Assembly (NCBI GenBank): GCA_016793305.1
Contig: JAEUHU010000364.1
Span: 1 to 51,604 of the forward strand
Length of the DNA stretch: 51,604 bases
From: Planctomycetota bacterium
GTDB taxonomy: Bacteria > Planctomycetota > UBA1135 > UBA2386
Reading direction: 5' to 3'
The notes under the pieces were generated by a model. It saw only the letters and a program-made list of their open reading frames with translations. It was not told the DNA's origin and did not search any database. Every line of letters begins with the position of its first letter. The stretch's first letter is position 1. Below, one piece after another: positions 16,533 to 25,965 of the stretch. A program made the translations under genes and the position numbers.

Positions 16533-17318
16533 ATGAGCCCGATCCTCTCTCTCCTCACCCGCGCCGGGGCGGCGATCGCCGTTCTGCTGTCGCTGTTGCC
16601 CACGCTCGGCGCGCAGTCGAACGAGCCGAAGGCGACCCACGTCTTCATCACCTACCGCTGCAAGCCGGCCGATCGCCCGGCGTTCCTCCGCCTGCTGCAA
16701 CAGGACCAGCTGCCGCGGCTCGAGCAGTGGAAGAAGGACGGCGTGATGCTCGAGTTCCTGCTGCTGACGAACCAGTTCGTCGACGAGAACACCTGGGACG
16801 CGACGCTCCTGCTGCAGTTCGAACGCTACGAGCAGACGGCGCGGTGGACGGCGATCGAACGGGAGTTCCCCGGCGGGCTCGGCCCGAACCTGCTGGCCAT
16901 CGCCGCGCCGACCACGACCTACCTCGCCGACCTGCAGCTGCAGGGCGGCGCCGCCGGCGACCGCAGCAAGTCGATCTTCGTGCTGATCCCGTACACGTGG
17001 CGGGACAAGGGCAGCTACCTCGACTTCGTCAAGGTCTATGGCCGGCCGCAGTTCGACGCGTGGGTGCAGGAGAAGGTCGTCGCCAGCTACGGCGTGTTCA
17101 CCAACCACCACGCGACCGGCAAGCCGTGGGACGCGATGCTGGTGTTCGAGTACCACGACGTCGAAGCGCTCGGCAAGCGCGACCTGGTCAAGCAGCAGGT
17201 GCGCGTCGGCCTCGGCAAGCAGCCGGCCTGGCGGCTCGCCTCGGAGGGCAAGGCGGAGATCCGCACCGAACACGAAGTGGTGATGGCGGCCCCGGTGGTG
17301 GCGAAGAAGGGCTCGTAG
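16533..17318 (+). CDS. Secreted two-repeat protein, possible dimeric alpha-beta barrel (NIPSNAP/EthD-like)
   Basis: The protein has 261 residues with an N-terminal signal sequence (about 1-27, AAIAVLLSLLPTLGAQ). Two halves of about 105 residues have similar layout: ATHVFITYRCKPADRPAFLR then WDATLLLQFERYE, and KSIFVLIPYTWRDKGSYLDF then WDAMLVFEYHDVE. A beta strand, helix and 'W-A-L-F-Y' strand in each half resemble ferredoxin-like dimeric alpha-beta barrel proteins, but I do not recognise a named family with certainty. It follows the barrel gene by 60 bases and may be in the receptor operon. No catalytic residues are evident. Function is unknown. Confidence 0.7.
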   Translation: MSPILSLLTRAGAAIAVLLSLLPTLGAQSNEPKATHVFITYRCKPADRPAFLRLLQQDQLPRLEQWKKDGVMLEFLLLTNQFVDENTWDATLLLQFERYEQTARWTAIEREFPGGLGPNLLAIAAPTTTYLADLQLQGGAAGDRSKSIFVLIPYTWRDKGSYLDFVKVYGRPQFDAWVQEKVVASYGVFTNHHATGKPWDAMLVFEYHDVEALGKRDLVKQQVRVGLGKQPAWRLASEGKAEIRTEHEVVMAAPVVAKKGS

Positions 17319-17398
17319 GCCGGGAGCGGCGGCCCGGTGGCGCGACCCGGGCGAACCGATCGTCGCCGGCGCGGCGCCGTTGTCGTAGGTTGGTCCTC

Positions 17399-18631
17399 GT
17401 GACGGCCCATCAGTTCGTGCTCGAGATCGGGCGTGCGATGCACATGCTCGGCAGTCCCTCGTACCGCATCGAGGACACGATGGACGCCTGCAGCCGAGCG
17501 CTCGGGCTCGAGGGCAGCTTCTTCTCGACGCCGACGGCGATCTTCGCGGCGATCGGGCCAGCCGGCACCGAGCCGAAGACGATGCTGCTGCGCGTCGCCC
17601 CCGGCGACCACGACCTCGGTCGCCTCGCCGAGCTCTACGCGGTGCGCGACGAAGTCGTGCAGCGGCGTATTCCACCCGAACAGGGGCTCGAGCGCGTGCG
17701 CGCGGTGCTGCACTCCCCGGCCCGGCAGCGACCCTGGGCCGATCCGATGGCGCACGCGCTGGCCGGGGCCGGGGCGGCGGTGCTGTTCCGCGGCAGTGCG
17801 ATGGAAGTGGCGTTCGCCGGCCTCGCCGGCCTGCTGGTCGGCGGCATCGCGCGCCTCGGCCACCTGCGGCCGGGCCTCGGCGACGTGCAGGCGCCGCTCG
17901 CGTGTGCGCTGGTCGCGTTCCTCGTGCACATGGGGGCCCGCTTCGGCCTGCAGCTCGATCCGACCGTGACCACCGTGGCGGCGATCGTCGTGCTGCTGCC
18001 GGGCCTGTCGTTCACCACCGCACTGGCCGAACTGGCGATGCGGCACCTGTCGTCGGGCAGTGCCCGGCTGCTCGGCACGCTGGCGGTGCTGCTGACGATG
18101 GTGGTCGGCGTCGGCATCGGCGACCGCATCGCCGAGCTCGCGTTCGGCCGTGTCACCATCGTCTCCGGCAACGAACTCGGCTGGCCGTTCCACATCGTCG
18201 CCCTGCTGGCGACGTGGGTGTCCTACACGATCCTGCTGCGCGGCACGCGCAGCCAGATCGGCTGGATCCTGCTGGCGGTGGCGATCGGCTACGGCGGCGC
18301 GCGCCTCGGCCAGGCCCTGCTGACGCCCGAACTCGGCGCGTTCGTCGGGGCATTGCTGGTGACGATCGCCGGCAACCTGTTCGCGCGCTGGCGCCGGCGA
18401 CCGGCGGCGGTCGTGCGCACCCCGGGCCTGCTGTTGCTGGTGCCGGGCAGCCTCGGCTTCCGCGGCCTGACGACCGCGGTCGCCGGCGACTTCACGCAGA
18501 GCGTGCAGTTCCTGTTCGACATGCTGCTGGTCGGCGGGGCCTTGGTCGCGGGGCTGTTGATGGCCGGTGTGCTGTTCCCACCGCCACTCGACGTCGAGCC
18601 TGATTCGCGGCGACGTGTCGAGCTCCGCTGA
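17399..18631 (+). CDS. Threonine/serine exporter family protein (ThrE-like)
   Basis: The protein has 410 residues from GTG 17399, preceded by AGGTTGG. The N-terminal domain of about 120 residues (FVLEIGRAMHMLGSPSYRIE, with FFSTPTAIFAAI) matches the cytoplasmic ThrE domain (DUF1212). The rest has about ten hydrophobic segments, among them VTTVAAIVVLLPGLSFTTAL, and ends with a second membrane module (LVPGSLGFRGL) matching the YjjB-like half. ThrE exports threonine and serine using the proton gradient. Here both halves are in one polypeptide, as in Corynebacterium, rather than split YjjP/YjjB. It probably resides in the inner membrane. It follows the previous gene by 80 bases and no functional link is apparent. 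Confidence 0.88.
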   Translation: MTAHQFVLEIGRAMHMLGSPSYRIEDTMDACSRALGLEGSFFSTPTAIFAAIGPAGTEPKTMLLRVAPGDHDLGRLAELYAVRDEVVQRRIPPEQGLERVRAVLHSPARQRPWADPMAHALAGAGAAVLFRGSAMEVAFAGLAGLLVGGIARLGHLRPGLGDVQAPLACALVAFLVHMGARFGLQLDPTVTTVAAIVVLLPGLSFTTALAELAMRHLSSGSARLLGTLAVLLTMVVGVGIGDRIAELAFGRVTIVSGNELGWPFHIVALLATWVSYTILLRGTRSQIGWILLAVAIGYGGARLGQALLTPELGAFVGALLVTIAGNLFARWRRRPAAVVRTPGLLLLVPGSLGFRGLTTAVAGDFTQSVQFLFDMLLVGGALVAGLLMAGVLFPPPLDVEPDSRRRVELR

Positions 18632-18678
18632 CAGGGGGCGTCGCCGGGATCTTCGAACCTGGTGAGGTCCCAGGTGCG

Positions 18679-18703
18679 GCAACGGACGCCGTCGGGCCGT
18701 TGC
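18679..18703 (+). terminator. Hairpin after the ThrE-like gene
   Basis: GCAACGG pairs with CCGTTGC (7 bp, 11-nt loop) 47 bases after the exporter stop. A second, smaller stem (ACCTGG/CCAGGT, 18657-18675) lies just before it. Neither has a T-run, as is usual for GC-rich genomes, so termination is only a possibility. Confidence 0.35.
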
Positions 18704-18796
18704 GATGGGGTGTTGGCTCGGGCGCGGAACGGACGACGCGCGACCTTCGTGCGGGCTTTCCCGATGGCCGATAGCGGGTGGCACCCGAGGAGACCC

Positions 18797-19642
18797 GTGA
18801 CCATCCCACCGCCGAACCAGCTCCGCACCTACACGACGCTCCGCACCCTGCAATCGCGCGCCGAAGCGCTGGAGGGGAGCATCGCCCAGCTGCAGCGCGC
18901 GTGCCTGCACGGTCGGGCATTGCCCGAAGTCGTGGCGACGATGACCGAACTGCGCTGGCAGCTGCGCAAGCTCGACGAGTTGACGGGACTGCTCGAGGCG
19001 ACGTTGGGCACGGCGGCGCCGACGCCGGCACCGCGCGGCCGCGGCGATGCCTCGCGTGCGAAGACCGACCCGAAGACCGACCCGAAGACGGATCCGACCG
19101 AGGGGAGCGAACTGGGCGGCGTGCGTGGCACGATCCAGACGATCGGCGTGCCGGACCTGGTCGGCATGATCAGTTCGCTGCAGAAGACCGGTACGTTGAC
19201 GCTGCAGGGCGACGGCGCGATGTTCGTGTTCGAGTTCGAGGATGGGCGCGTCGTGCACGCGATCACCAACAAGCACGATCCGGCGATGCGCCTCGGCACG
19301 ATCCTGGTGGCCCAGAACCACCTGAGCGAAGAACAGCTGCGCGACAGCCTCGCCGCCGCCACCGCCGGCAAGCAGCTGCTCGGCGACTCGCTGGTGCGCA
19401 GTGCCACCGTCAGCGAAGCGGACCTGCGCATGGCGCTCGACGAGCAGGTGCGGCGCATCTTCGAATCCGCGTTCTCGCTGCAGCAGGGTCGCTTCGCCTT
19501 CCTGGAGGGCAGTCTGAGCACACTGAGCCAGCGCACCAGCCTCAACACGACGCAGCTGTTGCTCGAAGTCGCGCGGTTGCAGGACGAGAGCGGCGATGGG
19601 GCGCCTGTCGGCACCTCGGGCACGTTCCTCGATCGCTTCTGA
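18797..19642 (+). CDS. DUF4388 domain protein with N-terminal coiled coil
   Basis: The protein has 281 residues. GTG 18797 was chosen because GAGGAGA lies 4 bases upstream; the open frame reaches back 45 codons more without family features. Residues 1-70 are helical (LQSRAEALEGSIAQLQ). A hydrophilic spacer contains a threefold 12-bp repeat encoding KTDP (19061-19096). From about residue 110, GTIQTIGVPDLVGMISSLQK followed by TGTLTL and FEFEDGRVVHA matches DUF4388 (PATAN), a domain of response-regulator and gliding proteins in Myxococcota and Planctomycetota. A tail (LGTILVAQNHLSEEQL, LGDSLVRSATVSEADL) resembles the PilB/GspE N-terminal motif. A cytoplasmic signalling adaptor is likely. Its partner is not adjacent. 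Confidence 0.8.
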   Translation: MTIPPPNQLRTYTTLRTLQSRAEALEGSIAQLQRACLHGRALPEVVATMTELRWQLRKLDELTGLLEATLGTAAPTPAPRGRGDASRAKTDPKTDPKTDPTEGSELGGVRGTIQTIGVPDLVGMISSLQKTGTLTLQGDGAMFVFEFEDGRVVHAITNKHDPAMRLGTILVAQNHLSEEQLRDSLAAATAGKQLLGDSLVRSATVSEADLRMALDEQVRRIFESAFSLQQGRFAFLEGSLSTLSQRTSLNTTQLLLEVARLQDESGDGAPVGTSGTFLDRF

Positions 19643-19799
19643 AGGCGCTCCGCCTGCCTCGTCCAGGCGACGGCACGCGCGCGCGCCGCTCGCCTGCCTT
19701 CCGGTGCGGTCTCCGCCGAGCGGCGGCCGGGCGTGGCGAGCGCACGAGCCCGACGCCATGCTCGTTGGCCCGCAGCTTGCTGGCGGCGGCGCCTCGCCC

Positions 19800-21725
19800 A
19801 TGACCGTGTACCGCTCGCACGCCACTCTTCCGTTCGTCGTCGCCCTGGTGCTCGCGGGGCCCGTGCCTGCGCAGCAGGTCACGCTCACCGAGGCGCTCTA
19901 CCCCGGTGCCGTCGCCGGCGACCGTGGACCGCTGCTGACGCGGCTGGTCGACGACCTGACCGGCGAACCGCTGGCCGCGGCCGAAGTGTTCCTGATCGCG
20001 GAGAGCAAGACGCCGCTCGCCGGCGAGTTCTGGTGGACGCATCGTGGCACCAGCGACGCCGACGGGTTCGTGCGCATCGACCGGCCGAAGGGCAACCGCG
20101 ATTGGCACATCGCCGTCGTGAAGCACCCACGCACTGGCGTGGCGGTGGTGCCGCTGACGAACGGTCGGGTCGCGCGCGTCGGCCGCGGCCAGGACGTGCC
20201 GCTGCGGATCGTCGACTGGCTCGGGCGTCCGGCCGGCGGGGCGAAGGTCGGCTTCTGCGGCTACTGCGGCCACACGCCGGACATCGCGAACGCGACCGCT
20301 GACGCCGCCGGGCTCGCGGTGCTGCGCGGCATCGACGCGCATCAGGGCATCGCCGACTTCTACGTGCAGCACCCAGGCCTGCACATCTTCTACGAGACCC
20401 TCGATTGGCGGCCGGGCGACCCACCGGCCCTCGTCGAGTGCGGCTACGGCCCGGCCCAGCGGGGGCGTGTGCTCGACCACCGCGGTACACCGGTAGCCGA
20501 TGCGATGGTCTGCGGCGGTGGCTTGCATCGTGGGCCGTGGGCCAGGACCGGCGCCGACGGTGCGTTCACGATCCTCGGGGCCGAACCCGACGACTCGCCG
20601 CACAAGGTCGTGCTGCCGAACGGCCGCGAGATCACGTTCTCGGCTCCCGCTGGGGTCGACGTGGTGTTGCAGCTGCCGGACCTCGCCGATCCGGACGCGT
20701 ACGACGGCACCTGCTCGCCGAGCCGGGAGACGGCGCCGGCCTCGCCTGCGCCGGCCGTGCAGCATCGGCGCGTCGTGGTCCAGGGAGCGCCCGCTGGCCC
20801 AGTCTTGCTGTCGGCGTGGTTCCCGGGCTGCACCGAGGATTCGACGCAGGAGGCCGAAGGCGACGTGCTGGTGCCGGTCCGCGGCCCGTTCGTGGTGCGG
20901 GTGCACGCCGGTGAGGAAGGGTCCAAGGCCGAGCGCGAGTTCCCGTTCCCCGACGGTGCTTCCGGCGATGGTCCCCTGCGCGTGCAGTGGTTGCCGTCGC
21001 CGCGCGTGCGCGGGGTGCTCGTCGACGATGCAGGCAAGCCGTGTGCGGGGCGCGTTCGGATCGGTGGCGTGGATGGCGAAGGGTTGGAGGTGGGATCCGA
21101 CGGGCGGTTCGAGCTGGTGCGCGGCGAAGCGGGCTGGTGCAGCATCGTCGTGCGGGCGGCCGACTCCCCGGACTGGCGCTGCCGCCACTTGCGGGTCGGC
21201 GAGCCGGGCACGGGCGATCTCGAGCTGGGGTCGGTGCCCGTGGCCGGTCCGGCGCGCCTCGTGGTCGTCGATGGAGGCGGCGCCGTGCCGGAAGGTGCGA
21301 AGGTCGGGTTCGTGCGCGCCGGGTGGTTCGAGGCGGACGATCCTTCCTGGTGGCCGCTGCAGCAGGACGGTGGCTGGCATGGCGCCGACCCGCGCGAGGG
21401 CGATGCGATCGTCGTCGAGCGCGACGGCTGCGTGACGCTCCGCACCGTGCTGGCGGGGGCCGGGCCGTGGCGGATCGAGCTGCCGGATGCGCGGGCCGAA
21501 CTGGAGGTGGTGGACGACCAGGGCCAGGCGCTCGCGGCGACCGTGGTGGTCGGCGACCACTGGCAGGAGCAGGCACCGGAGCGGGGCCGGGTCGCGCTGC
21601 GCGGCATGCGGCCCGGTCGGCAGCGCGTGTTCGTCGGCGCGCCGGGGCGCCGCTCGGCGATCGTCGACGTCGACTTCGGGGCCGAGCCGAGCGCGCCGCG
21701 CAAGGTGGTCCTGCCGGCGCGCTGA
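19800..21725 (+). CDS. Secreted carboxypeptidase-regulatory-like domain protein
   Basis: The protein has 641 residues. ATG 19800 gives a signal peptide (LPFVVALVLAGPVPAQQ) ending in a signal-peptidase site. The rest is repeated Ig-like, transthyretin-type domains recognised by 'G.V.D..G.PV.DA.V' openings: DDLTGEPLAAAEVFLIAE, GRVLDHRGTPVADAMVCGGG, VRGVLVDDAGKPCAGRVRIG. Each is followed by a DGRF- or DGAFTI-like strand. A cysteine-rich GFCGYCGHTP lies near residue 155. Such proteins are common in Planctomycetota and are thought to bind carbohydrate or act as structural surface proteins. No enzyme motif is visible. The next gene follows 119 bases later on the same strand. Confidence 0.82.
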   Translation: MTVYRSHATLPFVVALVLAGPVPAQQVTLTEALYPGAVAGDRGPLLTRLVDDLTGEPLAAAEVFLIAESKTPLAGEFWWTHRGTSDADGFVRIDRPKGNRDWHIAVVKHPRTGVAVVPLTNGRVARVGRGQDVPLRIVDWLGRPAGGAKVGFCGYCGHTPDIANATADAAGLAVLRGIDAHQGIADFYVQHPGLHIFYETLDWRPGDPPALVECGYGPAQRGRVLDHRGTPVADAMVCGGGLHRGPWARTGADGAFTILGAEPDDSPHKVVLPNGREITFSAPAGVDVVLQLPDLADPDAYDGTCSPSRETAPASPAPAVQHRRVVVQGAPAGPVLLSAWFPGCTEDSTQEAEGDVLVPVRGPFVVRVHAGEEGSKAEREFPFPDGASGDGPLRVQWLPSPRVRGVLVDDAGKPCAGRVRIGGVDGEGLEVGSDGRFELVRGEAGWCSIVVRAADSPDWRCRHLRVGEPGTGDLELGSVPVAGPARLVVVDGGGAVPEGAKVGFVRAGWFEADDPSWWPLQQDGGWHGADPREGDAIVVERDGCVTLRTVLAGAGPWRIELPDARAELEVVDDQGQALAATVVVGDHWQEQAPERGRVALRGMRPGRQRVFVGAPGRRSAIVDVDFGAEPSAPRKVVLPAR

Positions 21726-21844
21726 TCGAGGCGGAGCAGACGCCATCGGGGCGGGCGGACGGGACCACGCCAGCTGCGATTTCCGGCTCGCGGCTCGATT
21801 CCGCGAACGGAACGGCACCGGACGGAGCTCCACGGCCTCCAGCC

Positions 21845-24800
21845 ATGAACGACTCCCTCCGCCCCCTTCCCGCCGCTCCCGTGGTCGAGGCCGAGGCCCT
21901 GATCGCCGCCCATCGGCATCGTGAGGCCCTGGCGGCGCTCGATCCCGGCAGTGGCGCCCCGCCGGCCGTTCGTCTCGCGCGAGCGCGCGCGCTGAGCGGC
22001 CTGGAACGCTTCCGCGCCGCGCACGAACTCTGCCAGCAGGTGTGGCGCGACCCGGCGAGCAGCCGGTCCGAGGGACTGCATGCGCGCGTGCTCGGCGCCC
22101 AGTTGCTGGGCCGCACCTCGCCGTTCGTCGACGAGGCCCTGGAGCTCGCCGTCGATGCCGCCGCCGAGGCCAGCCGACTCGCTGCGGCCGGCGGCGCCGA
22201 GTGGCGCGAAGTGGCCGGCACGGCCCGTTTGGCGGCTGCGCATGGCCTCGCGCGCAAACGCTGCCGGAGCCTGGCGGCGCAGGAGCTGCTGGCCGCGCAG
22301 CAGCACCTCGGCGAGGACGGCCGCGCGTTGGTCGCAGCGGGCCGGCTGTTCCTGATGTTCGACGAACGCAGCCTGGCGCGGGAACGCTTCGCGGCGGCGG
22401 TCGCCGCCGGAGGGAGTGGGCGGCGCCAGGGCCTGCTCGGGCTCGGCTACGTCGACTTCCTGGCCGGCGACTTCGCGCCGGCCCACGGCCATCTCGACGT
22501 GCTGCTGCCGCTCGGGCCCGACGATCGGGAGGTGCGGCGGCTCCGCCTGCGCATGTTCATGGCCCAGGGACGCTGGGGCGACGCCCAGCAGCTGCTCGAG
22601 GAGCTCTTGGCGGGCTCGCCGGAGGCCGACACGGCGCTGGCCGATCGCTACGAGCTCGGCGCCGTTCTCTATCGTTCGGGGCGCCGCGACGAGGCGGTGC
22701 GGGTGTGGCAGGAACTCGCGACGCACCATCCCGCGGACCCGGTGGCCCAACACGCACGGCGCCACGTCGGTCGCGTCGGTCGCCCCGAGGCGGCTTCGGC
22801 AAGGCGCCAGCGGCTCGCTGCCTTCCCGTCGGTGGCCCAGCTGCGCGACCACTGTGGACCTGCTGCGGTGGAGCTCTACCTGCGCTTCTTCGGCGTGCCC
22901 GCCGAGCAGCTCACGATCGCGCGGGCGATCAAGCTGCCGACGGGTGGCACGCCGGTCTACAGGATGCGCCGCTTCCTCGAGGCGGCCGGCTTCGCGACGC
23001 GGCGCATCGAAGCCGACCTGTCGCAGCTGCGCGCCCTGCTCGACGCCGGGATCCCGGTGATCCTCGAAGAGGACTACTCGCAGTCGCGCCACGTCGCGGT
23101 CGCCATCGGCTACGACGACGCCCAGGAGACCCTCGCCGTGCAGGACCCGATGTCCCACGAGGTTCGCGAGACACCCTACGAAGAGCTCACCCGGTTGCGC
23201 AGCCTCGCCAACAACGGCGCGCTGGTGGCCGTGCCGCGCGCCGAAGAGGGGCGCCTCGACGCGGTCGGCGCCGTGGAGTGCCGCTACATCGCCCTGGTGG
23301 ACGAAGCCTGGGCCGCGAAGGACGCGGGCTCTGCCGAGGCGGGGGACCGGCTGGTCGACGAAGCCGTGGCGCTGCGGCGCGACTACGAGATCGCGTGGCT
23401 CTACCGCTTCGTCCGCGCCAAGGAGGCCGCCGACGCGGCTGGCCCGGGCGAATCGGCCGCCCGGACGCGGCTGCGGACCGTGGTCGGCGAGATCGTCCAG
23501 CTGTGGCCCGACGACGAGTGGCCGCAGCAGCTGGTCGGCGAGGTCCTGTGCGCCGAACGCCGTCTGGACGAAGCCCTGTCGGCCTTCGAGAAGGCCCGGG
23601 ATCGCGATCCCGCGGATGCGCGCAACTGGGCGCGCATCGCCGAATGCCATCTGGTGGCCGGCCGCGACGACCAGGCCCACGCGGCCCTGGTGCAGACCCT
23701 GCGGCTCGACCCGGCCCATCCGCGCGCCAACGAATGGCAGGCCTGGCAGTACTTCCGCCTGGCGCGCCCCACGCTGGCGTGGATCGCCAACGAAGTGGCC
23801 CGCGAACTCGCGCCCGGCAACCCGTTCAACCACAGCATCCATGCGACCCTGCTGGCCAGCCGTGGCCTGCTGGACCAGGCCTTGCGCGCCTGGACCCAGG
23901 CGCAGCAGCTGGCGCCGGGACACCTGCCGTTCACGGTCGAGAAGGCCCGGCTGCTGGCGCGCATGGGGCGGGTGGACGAAGCCGTGCAGGCCCTCGCCGG
24001 TGCGGCCAGGGAGCGGCCGGCGGATCCCGCGATCCGGGTCGACCTCGCCGACCTGCTGTATCGCCACGGTCGCTACGAGGCGACCGTCGCCGTCTGCCAG
24101 GAACTGCGTGCGATCGACGCCAAGCACCCGTCTGCCCACGCCCTCGGTGGTGCTGCCCTGTGCGCCATCGGCAAGCTCGATCTCGGCGAGGCGGAGTTGC
24201 GGCAGGCGCTGGCGCTGCGTCCGACCTTCACCTGGGCGCTCGCCGAGCTCGGCTTCCATCTGGGCCGCGCCGGGCGGCACCCCGAGGCCATCCATGCCTG
24301 CGCGGCGGCCTTCGGTTTGTCGGGCGTGCCGAGCCACGAACTGGGCCTCGCGGCCCAGCTGCTGGCCGCGGGCGTGCGCGACGAGGCGGCGCGCCGCGCG
24401 CGCAACGCTGCGGCCTCGGGGCGGCTCGCCGACGACGACTGGCCGCGCGCGGCGGCGATCCTGGCCGGTGGCGCGGGACTGGCGGCGGCGCACCAGGTGC
24501 TGAGCGAGCTGGCGACCAAGGGTGCTGCTCCTGCGGCGCTGCTGCGAGCCCATGCCCGCCTGCTGCTCGAACGGTTCTGGGCGCCGGGCCTGGCTCGCGA
24601 GGTGCTCGGGCGCCTCGCTGCGGTGTCGCCCGACGACGCCCTGGTCCTGGCTGTCCAAGGTGCGGCGCTGATGGACGGCCAGCCGGCGGGCCATGCGCAG
24701 GGTGAACAGTCGCTGCGCGCGGCGATGGCCAAGGAGCCGGCCCTGGCGGCACCGCGCCGGCTGCTGGCCATGCGGCTCAGCACGCGCGGCCGGTTCGAGG

Positions 24801-25339
24801 AGGCCCTGGCCATGCTGCAGGCCTGTCCGAACGACTTCGTCGACGCCGAACAGCGGATCGTCGCCCTGCTCGGGCTCGGCCGCACCGCCGACGCCGAGGC
24901 CGTCGTCGCCGCCATCGACGGCGCGCGTGCGGCGGGCACGGAGTCCCCGGTCGGCGTGCGCATGCTGCGTTTCCGACTGGCCCAGCATCACGGCGATTGG
25001 GCCGCTGCCCTGGCGTTGGCGGAGCAGGTCTCGCGCGAGTTCCGCGAACAGGACGGCGATGGTCGTCTCGACCCCTGGGAGGAGGCGAAGTTCGAATGCC
25101 TGCTCCGGCTGGGCGAACGGGATCGGGCCCGGCGCTTCGGGGAACAGCAGGCCGGCGACGCGGCCTCGGCCGCGCGCCTGGCGCGGACCGCGCTGCTGCG
25201 GCAAGCGCCCGACCTCGCCGCGCACTTCACGGCGCTGGCCCTGCAGAAGGACCCGAACGAAGCCTTTGCGAAGGCCGTGCAGGCGCAGCTCCAGCAGGCC
25301 GCCGCCGGCGGTCAGGGAGTCGCGCGCAGCCAGGGGTAG
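21845..25339 (+). CDS. Large TPR protein with internal C39-like papain-fold protease domain
   Basis: The protein has 1164 residues from ATG 21845; the frame stays open upstream over another gene, which I consider non-coding there. TPR-type helix pairs fill residues about 10-310 and 500-1150 (for example YELGAVLYRSGRRDEAVRVW and GEVLCAERRLDEALSAFEKA). Residues about 325-460 form a papain-like C39-type domain: RDHCGPAAVELYL with Cys337, RHVAVAIGYDD with His416 and QDPM with Asp434, a complete catalytic set in the right order. C39 domains normally cleave double-Gly leader peptides in bacteriocin exporters, but no transporter is here. There is no signal peptide, so it should be cytoplasmic. It might process or bind a peptide presented by the TPR superhelix. 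Function is inferred. Confidence 0.85.
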   Translation: MNDSLRPLPAAPVVEAEALIAAHRHREALAALDPGSGAPPAVRLARARALSGLERFRAAHELCQQVWRDPASSRSEGLHARVLGAQLLGRTSPFVDEALELAVDAAAEASRLAAAGGAEWREVAGTARLAAAHGLARKRCRSLAAQELLAAQQHLGEDGRALVAAGRLFLMFDERSLARERFAAAVAAGGSGRRQGLLGLGYVDFLAGDFAPAHGHLDVLLPLGPDDREVRRLRLRMFMAQGRWGDAQQLLEELLAGSPEADTALADRYELGAVLYRSGRRDEAVRVWQELATHHPADPVAQHARRHVGRVGRPEAASARRQRLAAFPSVAQLRDHCGPAAVELYLRFFGVPAEQLTIARAIKLPTGGTPVYRMRRFLEAAGFATRRIEADLSQLRALLDAGIPVILEEDYSQSRHVAVAIGYDDAQETLAVQDPMSHEVRETPYEELTRLRSLANNGALVAVPRAEEGRLDAVGAVECRYIALVDEAWAAKDAGSAEAGDRLVDEAVALRRDYEIAWLYRFVRAKEAADAAGPGESAARTRLRTVVGEIVQLWPDDEWPQQLVGEVLCAERRLDEALSAFEKARDRDPADARNWARIAECHLVAGRDDQAHAALVQTLRLDPAHPRANEWQAWQYFRLARPTLAWIANEVARELAPGNPFNHSIHATLLASRGLLDQALRAWTQAQQLAPGHLPFTVEKARLLARMGRVDEAVQALAGAARERPADPAIRVDLADLLYRHGRYEATVAVCQELRAIDAKHPSAHALGGAALCAIGKLDLGEAELRQALALRPTFTWALAELGFHLGRAGRHPEAIHACAAAFGLSGVPSHELGLAAQLLAAGVRDEAARRARNAAASGRLADDDWPRAAAILAGGAGLAAAHQVLSELATKGAAPAALLRAHARLLLERFWAPGLAREVLGRLAAVSPDDALVLAVQGAALMDGQPAGHAQGEQSLRAAMAKEPALAAPRRLLAMRLSTRGRFEEALAMLQACPNDFVDAEQRIVALLGLGRTADAEAVVAAIDGARAAGTESPVGVRMLRFRLAQHHGDWAAALALAEQVSREFREQDGDGRLDPWEEAKFECLLRLGERDRARRFGEQQAGDAASAARLARTALLRQAPDLAAHFTALALQKDPNEAFAKAVQAQLQQAAAGGQGVARSQG

Positions 25340-25340
25340 G

Positions 25341-25356
25341 CGACACGGTGGTGTCG
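25341..25356 (+). terminator. Hairpin directly after the TPR-protease gene
   Basis: CGACAC and GTGTCG form a perfect 6-bp stem with a GGTG loop, starting 2 bases after the TAG stop. A T-run is missing. Its position right at the gene end makes termination or 3'-end protection plausible. Confidence 0.4.
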
Positions 25357-25469
25357 GCACGGCTCGCGCAGAGACGCCCGTCGGCGGCAAGGTCGGCGCG
25401 ATCCCACGAACAGGACCGGTCGTCGTGTCGCTCGAGGGGCGAACCGAACAACCCGAGCCCCCCAAAGCC

Positions 25470-25946
25470 ATGAACACCCAACCCTGCCGTTCGACCCACG
25501 CCCGGACCACCGCCCACCCCGCCCTGGCGTCCCGGTCCGGGCCGCCCGGCCGCCCGCTCGCCGACGTCGCCGCCGTTCGCACCTACCTCGCCACGGGCTT
25601 CGGTGAGGTGCAGGCGTGGTGCCAGCGGGTGCCCCACGACGTCCAGGCCGTCGAGGTCGACTGGGACACGGAGCGCAACACGCTGCGGTTCTCGACGCGC
25701 TGCACGGTCGTGTTCCCCGAGTGGCGCGAGGAGGGCTCGACCTGGCGACGTCGATCCGAACTGCCCGTCGAGCACAAGGAGACGGTGCCCGGAGTCGGCC
25801 TGTGGACCCGCGACGTCGACCATGCGATCGCCGAGCTGCTGCGCAAGGTCGCGACCGAACGCAACGCACTGCGCGACGTGGTCACGCCGGCACGCCGAGC
25901 CGCGCCGCATCCGCTGGCCGAGCGCCGCGAGCGCATCGCGTCCTGA
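25470..25946 (+). CDS. Hypothetical protein
   Basis: The protein has 158 residues from ATG 25470; earlier in-frame starts overlap the TPR gene. I do not recognise a family. The sequence is hydrophilic, with a strand-rich centre (QAVEVDWDTERNTLRF, TRCTVVFPEWREEG) followed by VGLWTRDVDHAIAELLRKV and a basic tail. No signal peptide or membrane segment is seen. It lies between the TPR-protease and a zinc-ribbon protein on the same strand, 77 bases before the latter. It could be an independent small cytoplasmic protein; no motif suggests an activity. Confidence 0.55.
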   Translation: MNTQPCRSTHARTTAHPALASRSGPPGRPLADVAAVRTYLATGFGEVQAWCQRVPHDVQAVEVDWDTERNTLRFSTRCTVVFPEWREEGSTWRRRSELPVEHKETVPGVGLWTRDVDHAIAELLRKVATERNALRDVVTPARRAAPHPLAERRERIAS

Positions 25947-25965
25947 CGCGCGGCCCGTCGTATCA

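Noticed and set aside
20444..25582. Very long minus-strand open frame (about 1700 codons) antisense to the TPR-protease and Ig-like genes
   Set aside because: It is a by-product of high GC3 on the plus-strand genes: low-complexity Arg/Gln/His-rich translation, no domain, no ribosome binding site.
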